A stretch of DNA of 64,000 nucleotides from UBA7477 sp045602925 (GCA_045602925.1 JAZSCN010000031.1:7137-71136), one strand, 5' to 3'. Counted from the stretch's first letter, positions 40,710-49,749 are shown. Notes: a model not told the origin generated them from the sequence alone. Numbers and translations: made by a program.

Positions 40710-41267
40710 ATGGAGGATAAGGATATCATAAAGCTCTTTTTTGATAGAGATGAAAAAGCGCTAGAGTATGCTGATGAAAAGTACGGTACCTACTGTCGCA
40801 GCATCTCCAGCTCTATACTCGGCACAAATGAGGATGCAGAGGAATGTATGAGTGACACGCTTTTAAAGGCTTGGAACAGTATCCCACCTGAAGAGCCTAA
40901 AAGCCTAAAAGCGTATCTTGGCAGGATTATAAGGAATATATCTCTCGATAGGTATGATTCTAAGAACGCACAAAAACGTGGTAGTGGCGAGTTGCCTGTT
41001 ATCTACGACGAGCTAAGCGAGTGTATCGCAGGTAGCGAGAGCGTTATCGAAAAACTCGAACTTAGTGCAATTACCGAGGCTATAAATCTTTTCTTAGAAA
41101 AGCAAAAGCCTGGGCTAAGAAGACTTTTTGTAAAAAGATATTGGCTGTCGCATAGCATCAAGGAGATTGCCAAGGCAGAAGATACGTCCGAAAGCTACGT
41201 TAAAATGTCCCTTCATAGATTAAGGAAAAAGCTACAAGACTTTCTTTCAAAAGAAGGTTGGCTGTGA
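40710..41267 (+). CDS. ECF-type RNA polymerase sigma factor
   Basis: A 185-aa sigma-70 family protein with region 2 (about 8-75, DEKALEYADEKYGTYCRSISSSILGTNEDAEECMSDTLLKAWNSI) and region 4 (about 120-180, LRRLFVKRYWLSHSIKEIAKAEDTSESYVKMSLHRLRKKL), without region 3: the extracytoplasmic-function layout. AAGGAGG precedes the ATG. It is followed after 21 bases by a membrane protein that is probably its anti-sigma partner. No ECF-type autoregulated promoter was recognised upstream. Confidence 0.88.
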   Translation: MEDKDIIKLFFDRDEKALEYADEKYGTYCRSISSSILGTNEDAEECMSDTLLKAWNSIPPEEPKSLKAYLGRIIRNISLDRYDSKNAQKRGSGELPVIYDELSECIAGSESVIEKLELSAITEAINLFLEKQKPGLRRLFVKRYWLSHSIKEIAKAEDTSESYVKMSLHRLRKKLQDFLSKEGWL

Positions 41268-41288
41268 TTTTAAGAAGGAGTGATAGCT

Positions 41289-42314
41289 ATGACAAATGAA
41301 AAAAAGCTTATGCAAGCTATCGGCAATATTGACGATAAATTTATCTTAGAAGCTACGCAGGAGAAGAGCATCAAGAAGAATAAAGGCTATCTTAAGTGGG
41401 TAGCCCTGGCAGCATGCCTATGCCTGTGCGTAGGTGGAGTTGCCCTCGCATTGACTCTCGGTCGCGATAAGCCAAAGACAGACGATGTGCCTTGGCAGAC
41501 AAAGTATGTAAACGTCGGCTATGAGCAGTCTACCGGTGATAACGCCTATATAAAAAGGTGGGATGAAAGAACAATCGACGAGCAGTATCTTGAAGCAAAG
41601 CTTTTAGACAGCACATATTCATCAGCTTGCCATAGCATAGAAAAGTCTGAGCTTGGGCAAATACTTTCCACAGCTGAGCTTACAGGCTATGATGAGTACG
41701 AGGAAAAGAGCTACGCTCTTACTGCCCCTGCCTATGAAATAAAGGGTATAAGCCCCGAATGTGCCGTAGCAGTCGAGCTTAAGGATAATAGCTTCTATGT
41801 GTATCGCAATTCTAATTATGTGCCTGAGTCAGTAGGCGACTTTATAGAAGACTTGTCGCTTTATGATAATATAGTTATCGGTGGTGCAAGCTTTACCTGG
41901 TATGACGAGAAAAACGATAAGTACGAAACCGTAGTTTTTGAGGAAAGCATAGATAAGGACAAGGTCTTTGAAATGCTTCTTTCCGATAAGGATGTAAAGC
42001 CTATCGAAAACTTCCACGAATTCGGCTTCGATGGCGAGATTTTCCTTAGCATCAGCATCCCAAAGCTTGGCTATAACAATATAGCACTCGGTGTTAATTC
42101 CAAGGGCTGTGTAGTAACAAATATCCTCGATACAGGAAAAGCCTTCTATATAGGCGAGGATAAAACCAAGACGTTCTCCGACTATGTTAAGGATAACTAT
42201 GAAGGCTTTATCATAGTATACGAAAGCCCTAACGATAATGTCGATTATTCAAACGATTCCTCATCATCGGTAGCTTCAACCGTAGTTACAACCTCTAAGC
42301 CACAAAATCCATAG
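41289..42314 (+). CDS. Membrane-anchored protein paired with the ECF sigma factor
   Basis: A 341-aa protein with a short cytoplasmic N-terminus (about 1-35; MTNEKKLMQAIGNIDDKFILEA), one membrane helix (about 36-58; WVALAACLCLCVGGVALAL) and a large extracellular domain ending in a Ser/Thr/Val-rich tail. The N-terminal pattern NIDDKFILEA is common in clostridial proteins encoded after ECF sigma factors, suggesting an anti-sigma or sensor role. The extracellular domain is not recognised. ATG 41289 lies eight bases after AAGGAG. Confidence 0.7.
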   Translation: MTNEKKLMQAIGNIDDKFILEATQEKSIKKNKGYLKWVALAACLCLCVGGVALALTLGRDKPKTDDVPWQTKYVNVGYEQSTGDNAYIKRWDERTIDEQYLEAKLLDSTYSSACHSIEKSELGQILSTAELTGYDEYEEKSYALTAPAYEIKGISPECAVAVELKDNSFYVYRNSNYVPESVGDFIEDLSLYDNIVIGGASFTWYDEKNDKYETVVFEESIDKDKVFEMLLSDKDVKPIENFHEFGFDGEIFLSISIPKLGYNNIALGVNSKGCVVTNILDTGKAFYIGEDKTKTFSDYVKDNYEGFIIVYESPNDNVDYSNDSSSSVASTVVTTSKPQNP

Positions 42315-42327
42315 TATAGCATAGAAA

Positions 42328-42367
42328 AGTCCACCTCTGATTAGTTTCAGAGGTGGACTGCTTTTAC
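42328..42367. terminator. Bidirectional terminator
   Basis: AGTCCACCTCTGA and TTCAGAGGTGGACT pair almost perfectly over 13 bp, with T-rich flanks on the plus strand and A-rich on the other. It separates convergent units. Confidence 0.85.
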
Positions 42368-43281
42368 TTGTCGCAAATTTCTTTTATCCAACCGGTAACG
42401 CCACTACTTAGCCTTTCATCAGCAGGTGTGCCGTCATCAAAAATAAGGTTGTGCTGAACCCAGTTTATCATGCAGTGCTGTCCCATCTCTATGCCATAGA
42501 ATACAGAAGAAACTCCACCGTCGCCGTTGTATACCCATTCAGGGAAGAAGCAAATGCAGTTTTCTAAAGATAAAAGCTTCTCAATGCGTGGCTCAATACT
42601 TTCTTCAAAAGGTGCCAGCTCATCGTGCCTGCCGTGTGCAATGATAAGCTCTGTTCCACTTGCAATAACCTTGTCAAGCGACTCATCGCTCGGAATGTAG
42701 CCTGATGAAATAGGAATAGCCCCGTCAAAGTATCCGATGTATTCCTCAAGAAGTTGCCAAGTGCAGCTACCACCTGCAGAAGCTCCCATAACGAACTTTT
42801 TGCCAATGTTCTTTTCGTTGTCTTTGCAAACCTTGTCGCAAATATCCTTTAAAGGCTTAGAGTGTGCCTTACTCCATGTACCGATAATTGTTCCGTCAGG
42901 TAATCTTTCCTCGTTGCAAAGTGGAACAATAAGGAACGCACCACCCATCTGCTCCTGGTACTTCTTAGAAGCATACTGCTCTGCACCACAGCACATTATA
43001 CAGCCCTCCTCCATAAGAGAGTTGCTCATGCCGTGTAGCCATATCAGTACAGGATACTTTTTGTCAGGGTCTGCACCATGCTTTATAGGGTTATATACAT
43101 AGTATCTTATGTCGCCGGTTTCTTCGCAAGGCATAATGTATTTGTCGAAAAGGTCAAAGTATATCTTGCTTGTGTAAGTGTTCGAATAGCTTATAAATTC
43201 GCCATCTTTAAGAAATTCTGCCCACTGCGGAACAGTACTCTTGTCCTGCTCTAGATTTTTAAAATTAGGTAATGTCGCCAT
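42364..43281 (-). CDS. Alpha/beta hydrolase, esterase family
   Basis: A 305-aa alpha/beta hydrolase with no signal peptide, so probably cytoplasmic. Seen: the strand-turn YPVLIWLHGMSNSLMEEGC, nucleophile elbow GASAGGS with the catalytic Ser, an acid candidate in HGRHDELAP, and a His candidate in GQHCMINW. The pattern resembles CE1-type or PHB-depolymerase-like esterases. It could remove acyl groups from imported oligosaccharides, which is inference from its place after galE. ATG 43281 follows AAAGAGGAA; an upstream in-frame extension is rejected. Confidence 0.75.
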   Translation of the reverse strand: MATLPNFKNLEQDKSTVPQWAEFLKDGEFISYSNTYTSKIYFDLFDKYIMPCEETGDIRYYVYNPIKHGADPDKKYPVLIWLHGMSNSLMEEGCIMCCGAEQYASKKYQEQMGGAFLIVPLCNEERLPDGTIIGTWSKAHSKPLKDICDKVCKDNEKNIGKKFVMGASAGGSCTWQLLEEYIGYFDGAIPISSGYIPSDESLDKVIASGTELIIAHGRHDELAPFEESIEPRIEKLLSLENCICFFPEWVYNGDGGVSSVFYGIEMGQHCMINWVQHNLIFDDGTPADERLSSGVTGWIKEICDK

Positions 43282-43337
43282 ATAAATTCCTCTTTTAAAA
43301 TTGTCCCAAGCCGTGATGAGCAAGGGACAATTTATCA

Positions 43338-44357
43338 CTATAGTCCGTTAGGGTTGTTCTTTGTGAAGTTCCAGCCGTCAGCACACATATCCTCAATGCC
43401 GTACTGAGCTTCCCAGCCGAATAGCTCCTTTGCCTTGCTTGGCTGTGCATAGCACCAAGCAATATCGCCTGCACGTCTTGGCTTGATAACGTAAGGAAGT
43501 TCCTTTCCGCAAGCCTTCTCGAATGCGTGTAAAACATCAAGAACGCTCGAGCCCTTACCTGTACCAAGATTTACAGCCTGAGCACCCTTGTTTTCCATAA
43601 CATACTTAACAGCACAAAGGTGTCCCTTTGCAAGGTCAACAACGTGAATGTAGTCTCTTACGCCGGTTCCGTCAGGTGTGTCGTAATCATCACCGAATAC
43701 GCCAAGTGCCTCAAGCTTTCCAACAGCAACCTGCGCAATGTATGGGAACAGATTGTTAGGAATACCGTTAGGGTCTTCACCGATAAGTCCGCTCTTGTGT
43801 GCACCGATAGGGTTGAAGTAACGCAGAAGTGCTACACTCCACTCACCGTCTGATACACAAAGGTCTTTGAGAATCTGCTCAATCATAACCTTGGTGTAGC
43901 CGTAAGGATTTGTCGAGGAGTTTGTCGGCATATCTTCATTATACGGAACAGGATTGTTTACACCGTATACAGTAGCAGAGGATGAGAATACTATCTTCTT
44001 TACATTGTGGCTCTTCATAGCCTCGAGAAGCATAAGTGTGCCGGTAATGTTGTTGTGGTAGTATTCAAGCGGCATTCTTACCGATTCACCAACAGCCTTA
44101 AGACCTGCAAAGTGAATAACAGCCTCAATGTCGCTGTTCTCGTCAAAGATTTTGTTCATAGCTTCAAGACTGAGAATGTCAGCCTCGTAGAACTTAAAAT
44201 CCTTTCCGGTAATCTTCTTGATTCGGTTGAGTGCCTCAGGCTTTGAATTTGAGAAGTTGTCTACAATAATAATGTCGTAGCCGGCCTCCAGAAGCTCAAC
44301 GCAGGTGTGACTTCCGATAAAGCCTGCGCCACCCGTAACTAATATTTTGCTCATCAT
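43338..44357 (-). CDS. galE: UDP-glucose 4-epimerase
   Basis: Short-chain dehydrogenase-fold epimerase (339 aa) interconverting UDP-glucose and UDP-galactose. Rossmann motif KILVTGGAGFIGSHTCVEL, VDNFSNSKPEAL, HFAGLKAVGES, the catalytic FSSSATVYG and YGYTK (SYK triad), and RYFNPIGAHKSG with IGEDPNGIPNNL are all GalE-like. Start ATG 44357 (a second ATG follows) is seven bases after AAGGGAG; the longer frame to 44468 overlaps its own promoter. Served by its own promoter behind a terminator. Confidence 0.95.
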   Translation of the reverse strand: MMSKILVTGGAGFIGSHTCVELLEAGYDIIIVDNFSNSKPEALNRIKKITGKDFKFYEADILSLEAMNKIFDENSDIEAVIHFAGLKAVGESVRMPLEYYHNNITGTLMLLEAMKSHNVKKIVFSSSATVYGVNNPVPYNEDMPTNSSTNPYGYTKVMIEQILKDLCVSDGEWSVALLRYFNPIGAHKSGLIGEDPNGIPNNLFPYIAQVAVGKLEALGVFGDDYDTPDGTGVRDYIHVVDLAKGHLCAVKYVMENKGAQAVNLGTGKGSSVLDVLHAFEKACGKELPYVIKPRRAGDIAWCYAQPSKAKELFGWEAQYGIEDMCADGWNFTKNNPNGL

Positions 44358-44391
44358 TGATAAGCTCCCTTCATATAAATCTCTAAGAAGT

Positions 44392-44420
44392 ATTATACCA
44401 TATAGTTTAGCTTTTTTCAA
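44392..44420 (-). promoter_or_regulatory. Promoter of galE
   Basis: Minus strand TTGAAA (44420-44415), 17-bp spacer, TATAAT (44397-44392). Confidence 0.78.
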
Positions 44421-44422
44421 GC

Positions 44423-44456
44423 AAAAAAACAGACGGGAGATTTCCCGCCTGCTTTG
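44423..44456 (-). terminator. Terminator after the solute-binding protein gene
   Basis: On the minus strand CAGGCGGGA and CTCCCGTCTG form a stem followed by seven T residues. It isolates the solute-binding gene from galE. Confidence 0.88.
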
Positions 44457-44468
44457 AAATGCACACAA

Positions 44469-45881
44469 CTATTTTGTCATAGATGCGATAACGTCGTTGA
44501 TTTGCTTTAATTCCTCGTCAACTATATTAGAATATGACGAACGTAGTTCAGCCCAGGTGTATTGCTTGCCGTCAGCATCTGTCTTTGTAACATATTCGTA
44601 GAGCTTTCTTGTTACACAAGCACCCGAGTCGTCAGTAGCAGAATTGTCATCAGAAAGAAGTGCAGATATGCCGTAAGCATAGTCGAATACCTGGTCGTAT
44701 TCGCTTGAAGATGTTACCTGAAGAACATCGTACATTTCTTCTGTCCACTGTGGGTTGTCAATAAGGAACTTCTGCTTTCCTGCTTCCTTGTAATCTTCAT
44801 TGGTAACAGCAATGTGAGCACATTCAAACCATGTCTTTACAGCTACATCCTTTTCAGAACCTGCAACCCACATGTAAGCTGTCATATCCGAAGTGGTAAC
44901 CTTAGCGTTTGTGCTAGGGTCAGCAGGGATAGGAACAACAGCCCAGTTGTCACCCTCTGAAGGACCGTTGGCACCTGTGAGCGCCCAAGGTCCCATAACG
45001 TAGAATAAAATATTATCCATCGAGCCAAAGCATGTTTTAGCGTTGCTTACCCAGTCAGCGTATACAAGACCATCCTTTGTGAGATTGTATATAAAGGTTT
45101 CAGCTTTTTCAATCTTAGGGTTCATAAGGTTGCTCGTGAAAATGCCATCCTCGTAGTTGACAAGAGTTTCACCGGTCTGCTGAATTATCTGTGGAGCAAA
45201 CCAGCCTGCAACACCATAACGTGTAACATCCTGAGGAGCATTGGCAACATAGTCATCCATTATTTCTCTCCAGGAATCCCAGTTCCATTCGCCCTTTAGG
45301 TACAGCTCGTAAGGGTCTTCAAGACCTTCGTCGTCAATAACCTCCTGGTCGTACATCATAAGAACACCGGTAGAGTAGGAGATAGGCGCAACATAATGCT
45401 CGCCATTGAGAACGAATTTGTCAGCACCGGCCTTGACGTCACTCCATAAATCAGAATCAAAGTCTACAATAGAGTCAATCGGCTGATACATATTCTTTGT
45501 TACCTGACAAGGGAAAGCCATCCATTCATACTTGAATATGTCAGGTATATCTGTATTTGAAGTAATCGCAGCAGCAAGCTTTTCGAACTTGCCCGAGTCA
45601 GTAACTCTTATCCATTCAACCTTGCCACCCTTTTCTGTGAACAAGGACATCTCAACAGAAGTCTCGTTGTCACCGCTAGGGTTTAGGTCGTATGTGCCCA
45701 TCCACTTGATTGTACGGTCCTCTTCAGAAAGACTTTCCATTGTCTCAATAAGCTCTGTGTCAGGGACTTCAACCTGGTCAACGTGACTTGATGATGACGA
45801 ATCATCCTTGCCACAAGATACAAGTGCCGTGAGCGTGCTAAGCGCAAGTGCTAAAGCGAGGATTCTCTTGTATATTTTCAT
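44469..45881 (-). CDS. Extracellular solute-binding lipoprotein (ABC sugar type)
   Basis: A 470-aa exported lipoprotein: signal MKIYKRILALALALSTLTALVSC with lipobox LVSC, a Ser-rich linker, then a two-lobed family 1 solute-binding fold (KLAAAITSNTDIPDIFKYEWMAFP, HYVAPISYSTGVLMMYDQEV, MGPWALTGANGP). Such proteins deliver oligosaccharides to ABC permeases. No permease or ATPase gene is adjacent, so it is an orphan that must use a permease encoded elsewhere, or act in sensing. It has its own promoter and terminator. Confidence 0.87.
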   Translation of the reverse strand: MKIYKRILALALALSTLTALVSCGKDDSSSSSHVDQVEVPDTELIETMESLSEEDRTIKWMGTYDLNPSGDNETSVEMSLFTEKGGKVEWIRVTDSGKFEKLAAAITSNTDIPDIFKYEWMAFPCQVTKNMYQPIDSIVDFDSDLWSDVKAGADKFVLNGEHYVAPISYSTGVLMMYDQEVIDDEGLEDPYELYLKGEWNWDSWREIMDDYVANAPQDVTRYGVAGWFAPQIIQQTGETLVNYEDGIFTSNLMNPKIEKAETFIYNLTKDGLVYADWVSNAKTCFGSMDNILFYVMGPWALTGANGPSEGDNWAVVPIPADPSTNAKVTTSDMTAYMWVAGSEKDVAVKTWFECAHIAVTNEDYKEAGKQKFLIDNPQWTEEMYDVLQVTSSSEYDQVFDYAYGISALLSDDNSATDDSGACVTRKLYEYVTKTDADGKQYTWAELRSSYSNIVDEELKQINDVIASMTK

Positions 45882-45962
45882 AATTATCCCTCCATTTATA
45901 GTCGTAGAATATAAACTAAAAAAATAGGCGAATATTCTAATATAAAATACCTCTCTAAATTT

Positions 45963-45991
45963 ATTATAAATTATATTTCAAAACTCGTCAA
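45963..45991 (-). promoter_or_regulatory. Promoter of the solute-binding protein gene
   Basis: Minus strand TTGACG (45991-45986), 17-bp spacer, TATAAT (45968-45963). Confidence 0.75.
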
Positions 45992-46158
45992 GTATCATAT
46001 CAAACAAACAAATACGCCAAAATTGTGCGTTTTGTATAATTGATTTATTATTCTTATAATAATGAGAATTTTAGTGCATTAAATTACCCGACAATTACTA
46101 AGATATAAAAATCATTTAATAAAATTATATAACCGTAGATTTGTTTAGGAAAATTCAC

Positions 46159-46187
46159 TTGAAATTATTTAAAATAGATGTTATAAT
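46159..46187 (+). promoter_or_regulatory. Promoter of the PHP-domain gene
   Basis: TTGAAA (46159-46164), 17-bp spacer, TATAAT (46182-46187). Confidence 0.8.
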
Positions 46188-46237
46188 AAGCCTAAGCTTT
46201 AGAGATAACATAAAATGATATTATGAAAGGAATTGCT

Positions 46238-46936
46238 ATGCCAAAGTATTTGTATGAAACGCATTGCCATACAAAGCCCGCAAGCCACTGCGCCGGCGTA
46301 ACAGGTAGCGAGCTTGCTGACGAATATAAATCAAAGGGCTATGACGGTATTATGATTACTGACCACTTCTTTAACGGTAATACAGGTATCGACAGAACAC
46401 TCCCTTGGGCAGAAAAAGTCGAGCAGTTTTGTATCGGCTATGAATCAGCTAAAAAACGTGGGGACGAAATCGGCTTGACAGTCTTTTTCGGCTTTGAGTA
46501 TAATAGGGGTGGCTCGGAATTTTTAATATATGGGCTCGATAAGAATTGGCTCTTACAGCACGAAGAGATTATGAATCTTAGAATCAGCGAGCTCTATAAG
46601 CTCGTGCGTGATAGTGGGGGAGCTATGGTGCAAGCACATCCGTTTAGACAAGCTCCATACCTCGAGAGAATCGCTATCTATCCCGATTATTGTGACGCAA
46701 TCGAGGCAGTAAACACCTCTAACCCAAAGGATCAAAATGATAACGCCCTGTGGTACGGTAATACTTTTAATCTGTATATGACTTGTGGCTCCGATACCCA
46801 TTGGCTGGGCAGAGATAACCTCGGTGGAATATGTACCGAAAGAAAACTCGAAAGAGTAGAGGACTATGTGGCACTCATAAGGAATAAAGAACCGATAGAA
46901 TTCTACCAAATGGAACATGATAATTGTGGAAAGTAG
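46238..46936 (+). CDS. PHP-domain metal-dependent phosphoesterase
   Basis: Stand-alone PHP domain (232 aa), a metal-dependent phosphoesterase fold. Ligand motifs in order: ETHCHTKPAS, MITDHFF, FGFEYN, VQAHPFR and CGSDTHW. The substrate is unknown; family members hydrolyse histidinol phosphate, nucleotides or short oligonucleotides. ATG 46238 follows AAAGG by seven bases; an ATG at 46223 lies in that ribosome site. No clear terminator follows before the T-box promoter. Confidence 0.85.
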   Translation: MPKYLYETHCHTKPASHCAGVTGSELADEYKSKGYDGIMITDHFFNGNTGIDRTLPWAEKVEQFCIGYESAKKRGDEIGLTVFFGFEYNRGGSEFLIYGLDKNWLLQHEEIMNLRISELYKLVRDSGGAMVQAHPFRQAPYLERIAIYPDYCDAIEAVNTSNPKDQNDNALWYGNTFNLYMTCGSDTHWLGRDNLGGICTERKLERVEDYVALIRNKEPIEFYQMEHDNCGK

Positions 46937-47010
46937 ATGAATTTAAATAGCTAAACCCTTGCTTTGTTTGTAGTAATATACGAAATGTTTTAGCCATTTA
47001 AAGCAAAACA

Positions 47011-47039
47011 TTGACAAGCGATAGTGATGGTGGTATTAT
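47011..47039 (+). promoter_or_regulatory. Promoter of the T-box transcript
   Basis: TTGACA (47011-47016), 17-bp spacer, TATTAT (47034-47039), about ten bases before the T-box leader. Confidence 0.8.
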
Positions 47040-47045
47040 AATCAC

Positions 47046-47309
47046 AGAAAAAGCTGTGACGAAGACGGCAGAGCATTACGAATTTTCAGAGAGTCCACGC
47101 TTGGTGTGAGTGGATATTACGCATGTTCAATTGCCTATCTCTTCTGAGCCGAACACCGAAACCCGTAAGGGCGGTAGGCTGTTACGTAGACGCTGCGTTA
47201 AAGCAAAGGACTTGTTAGAGTCTGTGAGTGGCACTATTAGTGCAATTTGAGTGGTACCGCGGGAATTTCTCGTCTCAAAGCAAAGTAATTGCTTTGGGGC
47301 GTTTTTTGT
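47046..47309 (+). ncRNA. T-box leader, probable Phe (UUC) specifier
   Basis: T-box features are readable: AGAGAGTCCAC with TTGGTGTGAGTGGA (upper stem I), base pairing GAAGA/TCTTC closing stem I (47061-47145), CTGAGCCGAACACCGAAA after it, and the antiterminator T-box motif GAGTGGTACCGCGGG (about 47249-47263). A terminator follows: CAAAGC/GCTTTG stem with T run to 47307. The specifier codon is most likely TTC (47126-47128), followed by A, just before the GGCA/TGCC helix, indicating tRNA-Phe. Presence of the T-box is near certain; the specifier is a manual alignment. Confidence 0.93.
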
Positions 47310-47385
47310 TGCACCAAGTCCCAAAAGCACAGCATGTAGGTGCATATATTATTTCGGCTTATAGCCGTGAATGGAGGCAGATTTT

Positions 47386-49644
47386 ATGGATAAGAAAATC
47401 AAAGAAATCGCACAGCGAGTCAAGGAGCTTCGTGAAATTGAAGGTCTCTCACCTTCACAGATGGCTGATAAGATTGGCATTACCGAGCAGGAATATACTC
47501 AGCTCGAGGGTGGTAAGACTGACTTTACCTTTACATTTATCTATAAGTGTGCAAAGGTATGCGGAGTAGATATCGTTGATATTTTGAAGGGCCATTCTCC
47601 AAGCCTCTCTGCTTATCAGGTCAACAGAAAGGGCGAAGGCCTCGAAATCGCCAGAAGAAAGGGCTTTAAGTACTTTAACCTCGCTTCTAACTTTAAGAAC
47701 CGTGTCTGCGAACCATTTAAGGTTTATATGCCATATTCCGAGGCAGAGCAGAATGAAGAAATCCATACCAATACCCATAAGGGACAGGAAATGGATATCG
47801 TGCTCAAGGGTACAATGAGAGTTAGACTCGGCGACCACTATGAAGAGCTCTCCGAGGGCGACTCAATCTACTACGATTCACTTATCCCTCACGGTATGAT
47901 TGCTACTTCCGAAGAAGGCTGCGAAATGTACTCGTTTGTATTTGAAAACGCTTTTGCAGAGTACGAGGAAGAAGAGGAAGCCGTAACAGTAGAAAAGAAT
48001 AACTATAGCGGAAGCGTTGCAGATAACTTTATCGATACAACCGAGGACGAAAACGGAACAATCCAGTCTATCAGCTTTAAGAATGAGGATAAGTTCAACT
48101 TCGGCTTTGACGTTGTCGACGCTATCGCAAAGAAGACTCCTGATAAGCTAGCTATGCTCCACGTTACAAACGATAAGGTGGAAAGACGCTTTACATTCGC
48201 AGATATCGCTAAGTATTCTGCAAAGACAGCTAATTACTTTGAATCTCTCGGAATCAAGAAGGGCGATAGAGTAATGCTCGTTCTAAAGCGTCACTATCAG
48301 TTCTGGTTCTCAATCATCGCTCTCCATAAGATGGGCGCAATCGTAATCCCAGCTACAAATCAGCTCGTAGCACACGACTTTGACTATCGTTTTAAGGCAG
48401 CAGGCGTAAAGGCTATCATCTGTACTGCAGACGGCGATACAGCCCACCAGGCAGAACTCGCAGCCGAAGGTTGCCCTGACCTCAAGGTTAAGGTTATCGC
48501 AAACGGCAAGCGTGAAGGCTGGCATAGCTTCGATGAGGAAATGGAGCTTTACAGCGACGTTTACGAAAGAACAGAAGATACAGCCTGCGGTAAGGACCAT
48601 ATGCTTATGTTCTTTACATCAGGTACAACAGGCTATCCAAAGATTGCAGTGCATGACTACAAATACCCACTCGGACACTTTATAACAGCTAGATTCTGGC
48701 ACTACGTTGACCCTGAAGGACTCCACTTCACAATCTCCGATACAGGCTGGGGTAAGGCTCTCTGGGGTAAGCTCTACGGACAGTGGCTCTGCGAAGGCGC
48801 AGTATTTACCTATGACTTCGAGAGATTCCACGCAGAAGACCTCCTCCCAATGTTCAAGAAGTATAATATCACAACCTTCTGTGCTCCTCCAACAATGTAT
48901 CGCTTCTTTATCAAGGAAGACCTCTCTAAGTATGACCTTTCTTCAATAAAGTATGCTAATACAGCAGGCGAAGCACTTAACCCTGAAGTTTTCTACCAGT
49001 TCAAGAAGGCTACAGGCCTTACAATTATGGAAGGCTTCGGCCAGACAGAAACAACCCTCACAATCGGTAACTTCTTTGGTACAACTCCAAAGGTAGGCTC
49101 AATGGGTACACCAAGCCCGCTTTATAATATCGACATCGTTAACCCGGACGGCGAGCCTGTAAAGAGTGGCGAAACAGGTGAAATCGTAGTCAGAACAGAT
49201 AAGGAAATCCCTTGTGGCTTGTTCTGTGGATACTATAACGACGAGGAAAAGACCAAGGCAGTATGGCACGACGGAATGTACCATACAGGCGATACAGCAT
49301 GGCGCGACGAGGACGGCTACTTCTGGTATGTAGGTAGAGTCGACGACCTCATCAAGTCCTCCGGCTACCGTATCGGCCCATTCGAAATCGAAAGCGTAGT
49401 AATGGAGCTTCCTTATGTCTTAGAATGTGCCGTAACAGCCGTTCCTGACCCTGTAAGAGGCCAGGCAGTTAAGGCTACAATCGTTCTCACTAAGGGAACA
49501 GAAGGCACAGAAGAGCTCAAGAAGGAAATCCAGCAGTATGTTAAGAAGAACACAGCTCCATATAAGTACCCAAGAGTAGTAGAGTTCAGAGATGAGCTTC
49601 CAAAGACTATCAGTGGTAAGATTAAGAGATGTGAAATCAAGTAG
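47386..49644 (+). CDS. XRE-cupin-acyl-CoA ligase (AMP-forming) fusion
   Basis: A 752-aa three-part protein. Residues about 5-68 are a Cro/CI-type HTH (REIEGLSPSQMADKIGITEQEYTQLEGG). About 105-190 is a cupin (NEEIHTNTHKGQEMDIVLKG, LSEGDSIYYDSLIPHG). About 215-752 is an adenylate-forming ligase with the P-loop FFTSGTTGYPK (409-419), EGFGQTETT, YHTGDTAW, RIGPFEIES and the C-terminal catalytic Lys in PKTISGKIKR. It should activate a carboxylic acid to an acyl-CoA. The T-box suggests the acid feeds amino acid supply, perhaps phenylacetate to phenylalanine (inference). ATG 47386 lies eight bases after GGAGG. Confidence 0.87.
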   Translation: MDKKIKEIAQRVKELREIEGLSPSQMADKIGITEQEYTQLEGGKTDFTFTFIYKCAKVCGVDIVDILKGHSPSLSAYQVNRKGEGLEIARRKGFKYFNLASNFKNRVCEPFKVYMPYSEAEQNEEIHTNTHKGQEMDIVLKGTMRVRLGDHYEELSEGDSIYYDSLIPHGMIATSEEGCEMYSFVFENAFAEYEEEEEAVTVEKNNYSGSVADNFIDTTEDENGTIQSISFKNEDKFNFGFDVVDAIAKKTPDKLAMLHVTNDKVERRFTFADIAKYSAKTANYFESLGIKKGDRVMLVLKRHYQFWFSIIALHKMGAIVIPATNQLVAHDFDYRFKAAGVKAIICTADGDTAHQAELAAEGCPDLKVKVIANGKREGWHSFDEEMELYSDVYERTEDTACGKDHMLMFFTSGTTGYPKIAVHDYKYPLGHFITARFWHYVDPEGLHFTISDTGWGKALWGKLYGQWLCEGAVFTYDFERFHAEDLLPMFKKYNITTFCAPPTMYRFFIKEDLSKYDLSSIKYANTAGEALNPEVFYQFKKATGLTIMEGFGQTETTLTIGNFFGTTPKVGSMGTPSPLYNIDIVNPDGEPVKSGETGEIVVRTDKEIPCGLFCGYYNDEEKTKAVWHDGMYHTGDTAWRDEDGYFWYVGRVDDLIKSSGYRIGPFEIESVVMELPYVLECAVTAVPDPVRGQAVKATIVLTKGTEGTEELKKEIQQYVKKNTAPYKYPRVVEFRDELPKTISGKIKRCEIK

Positions 49645-49689
49645 TAAACATAAAAGACCAGCTTGAAAGTCGGATAGTCATAAAGAAGT

Positions 49690-49727
49690 AACTCCCAAAG
49701 AGATTTATTCTCTTTGGGAGTTTGTTA
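49690..49727 (+). terminator. Terminator after the ligase gene
   Basis: CTCCCAAAGAGA and TCTCTTTGGGAG form a perfect 12-bp stem around TTTAT, followed by TTTGTTATT. Confidence 0.9.
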
Positions 49728-49749
49728 TTCTGCTCTATAAATTGGAATT

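Larger units (their letters stand above)
45882..46237. other. AT-rich intergenic region with two divergent promoters
   Basis: A 356-base gap between the divergent solute-binding and PHP genes. It is very AT-rich. Apart from the two promoters listed separately, I see no structured RNA, repeat or small gene in it. Confidence 0.6.
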
